NCBI GenBank assembly: GCA_021798075.1
Contig: JAJZYO010000031.1
Span: forward strand, 1 to 11,764
From: Actinomycetes bacterium
GTDB taxonomy: Bacteria > Actinomycetota > Acidimicrobiia > Acidimicrobiales > Palsa-688
Reading direction: 5' to 3'
DNA: 11,764 nt
The notes below the pieces were generated by a model. That model made no database searches, was not told the origin of the DNA, and worked only from the letters and a program-made list of their open reading frames with translations. Below, piece by piece: positions 1 through 6,250 of the stretch. The translations under genes were made by a program, and so were the position numbers. Every line of letters starts with the position of its first letter. Position 1 is the stretch's first letter.

Positions 1-1047
1 CAGGCGGAGGGCGATCTCGAGCAGAGGGTCCGCCGGTGCGAGCTTTTCGACGAGGTCCAAGGCGACCTGGCGGATGACTTTGGCGCGAGCGTCGTAGTTT
101 TTGTAGACGCGATGGCCGAAGCCCATGAGGCGGAACGGGTCCATCTTGTCCCGCGCCCGCTCGAGGAAATAACTGAGCGGCTTTCCCGAGTCCTTTATCT
201 CTTGGAGCATGCGGATGACCGCCTGGTTGGCCCCGCCGTGTAAGGGCCCCCACAGGGCGTTGATGGCCGCCGAGACCCCCGAATAGAAGCTGGCGCCCGA
301 GGACGCCACCAGGCGCAGGGTCGCAGTGGAGCAGTTGAGCTCGTGGTCGGCGTGCAAGATGAGCAGCGTGTTGAGCGCGCGCGCTGTCGCGTTGTCCGGC
401 AGGTGGTCGCTCCCAGGGATCGTGAAGCAGAGCTGCAGCAGGTCCTCGGCGTAGTCGAGCGAGCGGTTGCTCCTGCCCCTCGGGAGGCCTCGCACCACCG
501 ACATCGCGTAGCCGGTGAAAATCGGAAGGGCCGACAGTAGGCGCACGCCGGCGGCTTCGACCTTCGCGCCCGGGTCGGCAGCGCTGTCCTCTTCCGCGTA
601 GGCGGTCAGCGCCTCGGTCGCTGTCGCCAGCATTGCCATCGGGTGCATGCTCTCGGGGAACCAGTCGAAGAGCCGCTCTATGGCCACATGGGGGACAGCC
701 TTGGGGGCTCTCACTTGGGCGACGAACTCCTCCGATTGCTGGCTCCCCGGCAGCTCCCCGTAGATGAGCAGGTACGCCACATCGAGGAAAGAGGCCGACA
801 TGGCGAGCTGCTCTACCGGGTAACCCCGGTAGTAGAGGCGGCCTGCCTCTCCGTCGACGAAGGTTATGGCCGACTGGTAGGCGGCGGTATTGGCGTAGCC
901 GGGGTCGTACACGGCCAACCCGTGCGCGCCGATGCCCGATATGTCGACTGCACTGCGGCCGAGGGTGGGCCGCTCGACGGGCAACTCGATGTCCGTGCCT
1001 TCGTAGCGCAGCGTCGCCGCCCCTGCCGAGCCTTCCGGAACTCCCAT
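1..1047 (-). CDS. gltA: Citrate synthase, 5' part (3' end beyond left edge)
   Basis: This gene encodes citrate synthase, which condenses oxaloacetate and acetyl-CoA into citrate at the entry to the TCA cycle in the cytoplasm. The reverse strand reads MGVPEGSAGAATLRYEG and continues for 349 codons to the window edge. Family motifs appear in order: GRLYYRGYPVEQLA near residues 60-75, HADHELNCST with His232, GPLHGGANQAV with His270, and MGFGHRVYKNYDARA with His312. These histidines match the three conserved ones of bacterial type II citrate synthases. The catalytic Asp of the C-terminal part lies about 57 residues after the third His in the family, so it falls outside the window, with roughly 80 residues missing. 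The ATG at 1047 is well supported by an AAGGAGG seven bases upstream. The gene diverges from rplU with 97 bases between them. A 2-methylcitrate synthase paralogue cannot be excluded from sequence alone. Confidence 0.95.
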   Translation of the reverse strand, partial: MGVPEGSAGAATLRYEGTDIELPVERPTLGRSAVDISGIGAHGLAVYDPGYANTAAYQSAITFVDGEAGRLYYRGYPVEQLAMSASFLDVAYLLIYGELPGSQQSEEFVAQVRAPKAVPHVAIERLFDWFPESMHPMAMLATATEALTAYAEEDSAADPGAKVEAAGVRLLSALPIFTGYAMSVVRGLPRGRSNRSLDYAEDLLQLCFTIPGSDHLPDNATARALNTLLILHADHELNCSTATLRLVASSGASFYSGVSAAINALWGPLHGGANQAVIRMLQEIKDSGKPLSYFLERARDKMDPFRLMGFGHRVYKNYDARAKVIRQVALDLVEKLAPADPLLEIALRL

Positions 1048-1054
1048 TGCGAGG

Positions 1055-1080
1055 CCTCCTTACATCGCTTGCGGATTGTG
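1055..1080 (-). promoter_or_regulatory. Candidate gltA promoter -10 and Shine-Dalgarno
   Basis: On the minus strand an AAGGAGG (1055-1061) sits seven bases before the citrate synthase ATG and is a textbook ribosome binding site. Upstream, TGG followed by CACAAT (1083 down to 1075) resembles an extended -10 element, matching TATAAT at four of six positions. It would give a leader of about 20 bases. No convincing -35 was found. The ribosome binding site is firm; the promoter is tentative. Confidence 0.4.
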
Positions 1081-1129
1081 CCAGCGTACTGTCGAGGGCT
1101 CCGAGCAGGCCACCTCGCCCGAGGCCCGT

Positions 1130-1135
1130 TATACT
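1130..1135 (+). promoter_or_regulatory. Candidate -10 box for rplU-rpmA-obg-proB
   Basis: TATACT matches the -10 consensus at five of six positions and stands out in GC-rich surroundings. It ends nine bases before the rplU GTG start, so transcription would begin at or a few bases before the start codon. The mRNA would then be leaderless or nearly so, consistent with the absence of any ribosome binding site there. No clear -35 hexamer is visible 16-18 bases upstream. Confidence 0.4.
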
Positions 1136-1144
1136 GGGCGCCCT

Positions 1145-1522
1145 GTGTACGCAGTGATCGAGACTGGTGGCAAGCAGGAGCGCGTCGAAGAAGGGCAGCG
1201 CTTGGCCGTGGAGCTGCTCGGCGCGGGCGCCGGCCAAGAGGTCAGCTTCTCGCCGCTCCTCGTCGTGGACGGCGACGGCGTGCTCGCCACGCCGGACGAG
1301 TTGGCGGGCGCCACGGTGAGCGCCCGGGTCGTCGGCGAGGAGAAGGGCAACAAAATCCATGGTTTCACCTACAAGCCCAAGGCCCGTCGCCGGCGTCGGT
1401 GGGGCCACCGCCAGCGCTACAGCACCATAGAGGTGACCTCGATCACACTGGCAAGGCCGGCCAAAGACGGGGCAGCTGTCCCCGGCGGTGCGCCAACAAC
1501 AACTTCGAGCACGGAGGCTTAG
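1145..1522 (+). CDS. rplU: 50S ribosomal protein L21
   Basis: L21 is a 23S rRNA-binding protein of the large ribosomal subunit. The product opens [18 protein letters not shown], the standard L21 N-terminus. It contains the RNA-binding signature [20 protein letters not shown] followed by [14 protein letters not shown]. The GTG at 1145 was chosen because it aligns exactly with the family start ([11 protein letters not shown]). The reading frame stays open upstream, but those residues do not resemble L21. At 125 residues it is about 20 longer than usual L21 because of a Thr/Ser/Ala-rich tail after [10 protein letters not shown], which looks disordered. No Shine-Dalgarno precedes the start; a TATACT lies nine bases upstream, suggesting a leaderless transcript. 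rpmA follows after four bases, so the two are co-transcribed as in most bacteria. Confidence 0.95.
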   Translation: MYAVIETGGKQERVEEGQRLAVELLGAGAGQEVSFSPLLVVDGDGVLATPDELAGATVSARVVGEEKGNKIHGFTYKPKARRRRRWGHRQRYSTIEVTSITLARPAKDGAAVPGGAPTTTSSTEA

Positions 1523-1526
1523 AAAA

Positions 1527-1793
1527 GTGTCCAAGACCAAAGGCGGCGGGAGCACCCGCAACGGTCGTGACAGCGCAGCTCAGCGCCTGGGCGTCAAGGT
1601 TTTCGACGGGGGCCTGGTGAGCGCCGGCTCCATCATCGTCCGCCAGAGGGGCACCAGGTTCCACCCGGGCACTGGCGTGGGCCGGGGCGGCGATGACACG
1701 CTGTTCGCGCGGGTCGACGGGCGCGTCCGCTTCGCCCGCCGGCGGGGCCGGCGGCTGGTGGACGTCGAGCCTGCCGTCGCGTCCAGCAACTAG
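1527..1793 (+). CDS. rpmA: 50S ribosomal protein L27
   Basis: L27 sits near the peptidyl transferase centre of the large subunit, where its flexible N-terminus reaches toward the tRNA acceptor ends. The 88-residue product begins [20 protein letters not shown] and continues [20 protein letters not shown], then [21 protein letters not shown], which is diagnostic of the family. The GTG at 1527 is preceded by GGAGG (1513-1517) nine bases upstream, inside the end of rplU. The basic C-terminus ([15 protein letters not shown]) is normal. There is no N-terminal cleavable extension of the kind seen in Firmicutes L27. The rplU stop and the rpmA start are four bases apart, so translation of the pair is probably coupled. 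Confidence 0.96.
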   Translation: MSKTKGGGSTRNGRDSAAQRLGVKVFDGGLVSAGSIIVRQRGTRFHPGTGVGRGGDDTLFARVDGRVRFARRRGRRLVDVEPAVASSN

Positions 1794-1795
1794 CT

Positions 1796-1813
1796 CGCGG
1801 GCTATAGCCCGCG
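1796..1813. repeat. 18-bp perfect palindrome between rpmA and obg
   Basis: CGCGGGCTA is followed directly by TAGCCCGCG, a perfect 18-bp palindrome starting two bases after the rpmA stop codon and ending twelve bases before the obg ATG. In RNA it can fold into a seven-bp all-GC stem with a TATA loop. No T-run follows, so it is not a typical intrinsic terminator. It occupies the place where an obg ribosome binding site would be expected. Possible roles are an mRNA-processing or stability hairpin, partial attenuation between ribosomal proteins and the GTPase, or a protein operator. Confidence 0.6.
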
Positions 1814-1825
1814 CCCCGCCCCTCA

Positions 1826-3067
1826 ATGTTCGTCGACGAGTGCCAGGTCCACCTGAAGGCAGGTGACGGGGGCGCGGGCGCGGTGTCGTTTCGCCGCGAG
1901 GCGCATGTCGCCCTGGGCGGGCCAGACGGCGGAGACGGGGGGAAAGGCGGCGACATCTGGCTGGTGGCTGACCGCAATGTCGCTTCGCTCCTCGGGTTCA
2001 AGGACCACCCCCACCGTCAGGCGGGTTCGGGTACCCACGGCCAGGGCAAGCGCCGGCACGGCCGTTCGGGCGCCGACCTCACGGTCCCGGTCCCGGAGGG
2101 CACGGTCGTGCGCGACATGGAGGGTTCGTTGCTCGCTGACCTCCCCGAGGTCGGCACCCGCTGGCTGGCGGCCCGGGGCGGCGAGGGCGGGCGGGGCAAC
2201 GCCCGTTTCCTTTCCAATCATCGTCGTGCCCCCAGGTTCGCCGAGCAGGGAGAAATAGGGGAAGAACGCTGGCTCGGGCTCGAGCTCAAGTTGATGGCCG
2301 ACGTCGCGCTCGTGGGCTTCCCCAACGCCGGCAAGTCCACGCTCATATCGCGGATCTCGGCCGCCAAGCCCAAGGTGGCCGCCTACCCCTTCACCACCTT
2401 GGAGCCCCATCTCGGGGTCGTCCGGGCCGGGGAGCCGGCCGGCGAGTTCGTCGTGGCCGACATACCCGGCCTGGTGGAGGGGGCGAGCGAGGGGAAGGGG
2501 CTCGGGCACAGGTTCCTGCGCCACATCGAGCGCTCCCGGGTGCTCGTGGTGCTCGTCGACCTCGGGCGCGACGCCGGTCGGCCGCCGGGCGAGCAGCTGC
2601 GTGTGCTACTGGAGGAGCTGCGCCGCTACCAACCCCAACTGGCCGACCGCCCCCGGCTTGTGGTCGCCTCGCGCGCCGACCTGGCCGACGAGGCCGAGCG
2701 CGAAGAAGCCGGGCTGCCGCCCGTCTCGGCGCTGACCGGGGAGGGCATCGCCTGGCTCGTTGGCCGCCTGGGCGAGCTGGTGGCGGAGGCCCGAGCCCGT
2801 GAGCCGCGACCTCGGCGTGTCGTGGTGCACCGTCCCGTCCCGAGCGGCGTCGCCGTCGAGCGAGCGGCGGACGGTTGCCTCGTGGTGAGAGGGCACCAGG
2901 CCGAGAGGGCGGTCGCCCTTTCCGACCTGACCGACCCCGGCGCGCTCGCCTACGCGCAGGGACGGCTCCGCCGCCTCGGGGTGGACCGCGCCCTGGTGCG
3001 GGCGGGTGCTCGCGAGGGTGACCGGGTGCGGGTGGGGGGGTTCGAGTTCGAGTGGGAGCCGGACTAG
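1826..3067 (+). CDS. obg: Obg family GTPase (ribosome assembly)
   Basis: Obg/CgtA is an essential GTPase that binds the 50S subunit during late assembly and links it to the stringent response. The 413-residue product has the three expected domains. The Gly-rich Obg fold spans about residues 1-158 (KAGDGGAGAVSFRREAHV, then GGPDGGDGGKGGD). The G domain spans about 159-325, with P-loop GFPNAGKST (164-172), switch I YPFTT (188-191 region), DIPG (212-215) and SALTG (301-305). The OCT domain spans about 330-411, ending VRVGGFEFEWEPD. The guanine-specificity motif is unusual: where NKxD is expected the sequence reads VVASRADL, so Asn and Lys are replaced by Ser282 and Arg283 while Asp285 is kept. 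The ATG at 1826 matches the family start (MFVDE) but has no Shine-Dalgarno. An 18-bp palindrome lies just upstream. The stop overlaps the proB GTG by one base. Confidence 0.95.
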   Translation: MFVDECQVHLKAGDGGAGAVSFRREAHVALGGPDGGDGGKGGDIWLVADRNVASLLGFKDHPHRQAGSGTHGQGKRRHGRSGADLTVPVPEGTVVRDMEGSLLADLPEVGTRWLAARGGEGGRGNARFLSNHRRAPRFAEQGEIGEERWLGLELKLMADVALVGFPNAGKSTLISRISAAKPKVAAYPFTTLEPHLGVVRAGEPAGEFVVADIPGLVEGASEGKGLGHRFLRHIERSRVLVVLVDLGRDAGRPPGEQLRVLLEELRRYQPQLADRPRLVVASRADLADEAEREEAGLPPVSALTGEGIAWLVGRLGELVAEARAREPRPRRVVVHRPVPSGVAVERAADGCLVVRGHQAERAVALSDLTDPGALAYAQGRLRRLGVDRALVRAGAREGDRVRVGGFEFEWEPD

Positions 3068-4167
3068 TGGCTGGCGGGAACGGCCCCACGGTGGTGGTGA
3101 AAGTCGGCACCTCGTCGATCACCGACGGGGAGGGCCGGATCGTGGGCTCGGCGGTGGGGAAGCTGTGCTCGGAGGTGGCGGAGGTCAGGGCGGGGGGCAA
3201 CCAGGTGGTAGTCGTGACGAGTGGCGCCATTGCTGCTGGGCTCCAGGTCCTCGAGCTCGCCAGGCCCAACGACCCCGCTGTGTTGCAGGCGGTCGCGGCC
3301 GTCGGCCAGAGCAGCCTGATGGGCCATTACGAGCGGGCCTTCGCCAGCCACGGGCTCGTCGCCGGCCAGGTCCTGCTCGCCCCGTTGGACTTCGTCAACA
3401 GAGCGCAGTACCTGCATGCCCGCCAGACCCTGCAGCTGCTGATGGGCCTCGGCGTGGTGCCCGTCGTCAACGAGAACGACGCCGTCGCCGACGACGAGAT
3501 CCGCTTCGGGGACAACGACCGCCTCGCTGCACTGGTCGCCCACCTCGTTCACGCCGAGCTGCTCGTGCTGCTGACCGACGCCGCCGGCCTCCTTACCGCC
3601 GACCCGCGCCAAGACGGCGAGGCTTCATTGGTAGAGGAAGTGGCCGAGGTGGACCAGGTGCTGGCCATGGCCGGCGGGCCCGGGAGCGCTCGGGGGAGCG
3701 GGGGGATGGCCTCCAAGCTGGCCGCCGCCAAGATCGCCGCCTGGTCCGGCGTGGCCGTCGTGATCGCGTCGGCCGACCGCCCCCGGGTCCTACAGGACTC
3801 GGTGGCCGGCAAGGCCGGGGTGGGCACGTTCGTGAAGCCCCGCGCCGCCCGGCTCCCCGCCCGCAAGCTCTGGATCGCCTTCGCGCTGGCGCCGGCGGGA
3901 AGGGTAGTAGTGGACTCCGGCGCCGAGCGGGCCCTCATCGAGCGGGGGGTGTCGTTGCTGCCCGCCGGCGTGCACGAAGTCGTCGGGGACTTCCAGCCCG
4001 ACGACGCCGTCGAGCTGGCCGGGCCAGGTGGGCGGGTCTTCGCCAAGGGCCTGGTCCGCCACAGCGCCAAGGACCTAGCGAGGTGGTCGGGATGGCAGAG
4101 CTCACGCCTGCCATCGGACGTGCCCCCGGAGGTCGTGCACCGAGACGACCTCGTTATCTTGCCCTGA
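3067..4167 (+). CDS. proB: Glutamate 5-kinase
   Basis: ProB phosphorylates L-glutamate to glutamyl 5-phosphate, the first and feedback-regulated step of proline synthesis, in the cytoplasm. The 366-residue product has an amino-acid-kinase domain (about 1-255) with VVKVGTSSITD (10-20), VVVVTSGAIAAG (47-58), VGQSSLMGHYERAF (79-92), NENDAV (135-140), FGDNDRLAALVA (147-158), LLTDAAGLLTADPR (168-181) and SGGMASKL (211-218). A C-terminal PUA domain (about 266-345) includes KLWIAFALAPAG and SLLPAGVHEVVGDF. The GTG at 3067 overlaps the obg stop (TAGTG) and has GGGAG (3054-3058) eight bases upstream. An in-frame GTG at 3052 lacks such a site and would overlap obg more. Actinobacterial operons usually continue with proA; here the next gene is on the opposite strand. 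Confidence 0.95.
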   Translation: MAGGNGPTVVVKVGTSSITDGEGRIVGSAVGKLCSEVAEVRAGGNQVVVVTSGAIAAGLQVLELARPNDPAVLQAVAAVGQSSLMGHYERAFASHGLVAGQVLLAPLDFVNRAQYLHARQTLQLLMGLGVVPVVNENDAVADDEIRFGDNDRLAALVAHLVHAELLVLLTDAAGLLTADPRQDGEASLVEEVAEVDQVLAMAGGPGSARGSGGMASKLAAAKIAAWSGVAVVIASADRPRVLQDSVAGKAGVGTFVKPRAARLPARKLWIAFALAPAGRVVVDSGAERALIERGVSLLPAGVHEVVGDFQPDDAVELAGPGGRVFAKGLVRHSAKDLARWSGWQSSRLPSDVPPEVVHRDDLVILP

Positions 4168-4174
4168 ACCGCAG

Positions 4175-4197
4175 CCGGGTCTCAGGATCCGACCTGG
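4175..4197. terminator. Weak hairpin at the proB convergence point
   Basis: CCGGGTC (4175-4181) pairs with GACCTGG (4191-4197) around a nine-base loop, giving a seven-bp stem with one G-U pair on the plus-strand transcript. It lies eight bases after the proB stop and covers the stop codon of the opposing gene. There is no T-tract, so its role as a terminator is only a possibility suggested by its position between convergent genes. Confidence 0.2.
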
Positions 4198-5066
4198 CAG
4201 AGCCCCCATGCCGTGTAGACGGGCGCAGGCACGGTCGGAGAGCACGAGCCGGGACGGAAAGAACCGAGGTAGGCCCAGCCCCGGCCCGGGGCCTTGTTGA
4301 AAACTGCGATGTAGCCGAACTGGGCGAGCATGGCCTTGCCCGCCGGCGTGGACGCCTGCGCTTCGGCCTGGGCGGTGGGCACGAAGCCCGAGATGGCCCA
4401 ATAATTGCCTATGGCCGGTTGCTCTGCGTAGTACACGGAGCCGGGAAGGGTCGAGAGTACGTCCTCGGGACTTAGGCCGGCCCGGCCGGGGTCGGCGCTC
4501 ACCCACATCTGGCGTAGCAGCGGGCCAAAGCCGGCCGGCACCGGGAGGTCGACAGCTGGACTGCTCGTCGCGCCGGCGCTCGTCGTCGGGGTCGTGCTGG
4601 CCGGGACGGAGCTCGGGGCGCCCGCCCCGGTGGTCGACGACCCCTTGGCCGCGGTCCTCGTGGTGGTGCTGCTCCCCGTGCCGGGCGTGTTGCCGAGGTG
4701 CGTTTTCTTCGCGGTGCCCGAAGTGCCAGATGCCCGACCTGCGGTCGAACCGGCCCTCGCCGAGCTGGCGGTCGCGCCGCTCGTGGCCGAGGAACGGCTG
4801 GGGCTGCGAGCCGGGGTGGAGGTGCCCTGGGGACCATGTGCCGCAGCCGGGTGGCTGTTGTGGGGCAACGAAGCGACCAGCAGCCCGGCCACCACTGCTA
4901 GCACCGCGACCCCGCCGGCAGCCAGGCCGAGCACGCCGGACCGCCGCCGGCGGGGGCCAGTACCGCCACCGGCACCCTCGCTCGGGATGGTAGGAGGGGG
5001 CGGCGGGACGTCCCGGCCAGGGTTAGTCGAGTCACTTGCTGTATGCCGTGGCTGGTACCCGCTCAC
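4182..5066 (-). CDS. Membrane-anchored protein of unknown function with Ser/Thr-rich linker
   Basis: I do not recognise this 294-residue protein. It has a proline-rich cytoplasmic N-terminus (DVPPPPPTIPSEG), a basic RRRR at 39-42 and one hydrophobic segment at about 45-67 (GVLGLAAGGVAVLAVVAGLL). A low-complexity Ser/Thr/Ala/Gly linker follows (about 72-172), then a C-terminal domain of about 120 residues (FGPLLRQMWVSADPGRAG, YYAEQPAIGNYWAISGFVP, GYIAVFNKAPGRGWAYLG). The basic residues before the helix predict a type II topology with the C-terminal domain outside. That domain holds the protein's only two cysteines (275 and 290), which could form a disulfide. The GTG at 5066 is the only ATG or GTG start I found between the gnd start and the hydrophobic segment; it lacks a clear ribosome binding site, so the start is uncertain. 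Longer readings would run into gnd. It converges on proB, with 14 bases between stops, and diverges from gnd. Confidence 0.75.
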   Translation of the reverse strand: MSGYQPRHTASDSTNPGRDVPPPPPTIPSEGAGGGTGPRRRRSGVLGLAAGGVAVLAVVAGLLVASLPHNSHPAAAHGPQGTSTPARSPSRSSATSGATASSARAGSTAGRASGTSGTAKKTHLGNTPGTGSSTTTRTAAKGSSTTGAGAPSSVPASTTPTTSAGATSSPAVDLPVPAGFGPLLRQMWVSADPGRAGLSPEDVLSTLPGSVYYAEQPAIGNYWAISGFVPTAQAEAQASTPAGKAMLAQFGYIAVFNKAPGRGWAYLGSFRPGSCSPTVPAPVYTAWGLCQVGS

Positions 5067-5191
5067 CGCGACATTCTGTCTGATCGGGGCCCGCGACTCG
5101 CGGATGCTTGCCGATAGGTTGCTACCGAGGCTGCCCTCCTCGAAGCGGGTGAGCCGAAAGTGAAGCCACGAGATCTTTTCAGGAGGTAGCC

Positions 5192-6217
5192 GTGCAACTC
5201 GGAATGGTCGGCTTGGGGCGCATGGGCGCCAACATCGTGCGGCGTCTGATGAAGGCAGGGCACACATGCGTCGTCTACGACGTGAGCGCAGATGCGGTGA
5301 AGGCGCTCGTGGCAGAGGGTGCGACGGGCTGTTCGAGCCTCGAAGATTTCGTAGGGAAGCTGGAGGCACCGCGCGCGGCTTGGGTCATGGTGCCTGCCGG
5401 ATATACAGGAGAGACCGTGGAAAAGCTGGGTGGGCTTTTGTCGAAGGGTGACATCGTCATCGACGGGGGCAATTCGCATTACCACGACGACATTTCACGG
5501 GCCGCGAAGCTGAAGGACAAGGGGGTGCACTTCGTGGACGTGGGTACGAGCGGTGGCGTCTGGGGCCTGGAGCGCGGGTATTGCCTCATGATCGGTGGCG
5601 AGGCCGATGTGGTCGCCCATTTGGAGCCCCTCTTCGAGGCGATCGCCCCTGGTGTTGCGGCGGCGTCCCGCACGCCCGGTCGCACCGGTGACCCGGCGCC
5701 CTCCGAGAAGGGGTACCTGCACTGCGGGCCCTCGGGCGCAGGGCATTTCGTGAAGATGGTGCACAACGGCATCGAGTACGGGGTCATGGCCTCCTACGCC
5801 GAGGGGTTGGGTGTGTTGGCGAAGGCCAACGTGGGCAAGCTGTCCGGGAGAGGCTTCGATGCCGAGAACACCCCGCTCGAGGACCCCGAGCACTACCAGT
5901 ACGACATCGACCTCGGCGAGGTGGCCGAGGTGTGGAGGCGGGGCAGCGTGGTGGCGTCCTGGCTACTCGACCTCACTGCGCACGCCCTCCACGAGGACCC
6001 CAAGCTCGGAGGCTTCGAGGGCCGCGTCTCGGACTCGGGAGAGGGGCGCTGGACCATCAAAGCGGCGATCGACGAGGCGGTGCCCGCCCACGTCCTGACC
6101 GCCGCCCTCTACGAGCGCTTCAGTTCTCGGGGCGAAGCCGACTTCGCAGACCGGGTGCTGTCAGCAATGCGCAAGGAGTTCGGGGGCCACGCCGAGCAGC
6201 CGGGGCAAACCGGCTAA
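5192..6217 (+). CDS. gnd: 6-phosphogluconate dehydrogenase (decarboxylating), short NAD-type
   Basis: This enzyme oxidises and decarboxylates 6-phosphogluconate to ribulose 5-phosphate in the pentose phosphate pathway. The 341-residue product starts MQLGMVGLGRMGANIVRRL, a Rossmann dinucleotide fold. It continues with VMVPAG (65-70), DGGNSHYHDD (91-100), DVGTSGGVWGLERGY (116-130) and GPSGAGHFVKMVHNGIEYG (179-197), carrying the catalytic Lys188 and Asn192/Glu195. The C-terminal helical domain includes RWTIKAAIDEAVPAHVLTAA. It is much shorter than the ~470-residue NADP enzymes and fits the short GndA/YqeC type. Asp30 at the end of the second strand (VVYDVSAD), where NADP enzymes have an Asn-Arg pair, suggests NAD preference. 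The GTG start has AGGAGG (5181-5186) five bases upstream. It diverges from the membrane protein gene across 125 bases, in which I see no clear promoter, and converges on the protease gene. Confidence 0.93.
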   Translation: MQLGMVGLGRMGANIVRRLMKAGHTCVVYDVSADAVKALVAEGATGCSSLEDFVGKLEAPRAAWVMVPAGYTGETVEKLGGLLSKGDIVIDGGNSHYHDDISRAAKLKDKGVHFVDVGTSGGVWGLERGYCLMIGGEADVVAHLEPLFEAIAPGVAAASRTPGRTGDPAPSEKGYLHCGPSGAGHFVKMVHNGIEYGVMASYAEGLGVLAKANVGKLSGRGFDAENTPLEDPEHYQYDIDLGEVAEVWRRGSVVASWLLDLTAHALHEDPKLGGFEGRVSDSGEGRWTIKAAIDEAVPAHVLTAALYERFSSRGEADFADRVLSAMRKEFGGHAEQPGQTG

Positions 6218-6250
6218 CGGGACGGCTCTCCGCCGGCGCGTGCTCCGGCC

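Noticed and set aside
1076..1144. Upstream extension of L21 from TTG 1076
   Set aside because: The 23 extra residues do not match L21, whose N-terminus aligns exactly at GTG 1145.
643..1620. Long plus-strand reading frame across the citrate synthase and L21 genes
   Set aside because: It is a GC-rich shadow frame: it lies antisense to gltA and out of frame with rplU and rpmA, and its product is low-complexity Arg/Gly/Pro.
2391..3269. Minus-strand frame antisense to obg and proB
   Set aside because: The product is Arg/Pro/Ala-rich with no motif, and the plus strand is fully explained by Obg and ProB.
4182..5369. Longer 395-residue version of the minus-strand membrane protein
   Set aside because: It would overlap the well-supported gnd start by about 180 bases, and the extra N-terminus is a composition-driven Arg/Pro/Ser-rich stretch with no domain.
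6232..6249. GCCGG/CCGGC hairpin between gnd and the protease as a terminator
   Set aside because: The stem is only five bp with an eight-base loop and no T-run, which is expected by chance at this GC content.
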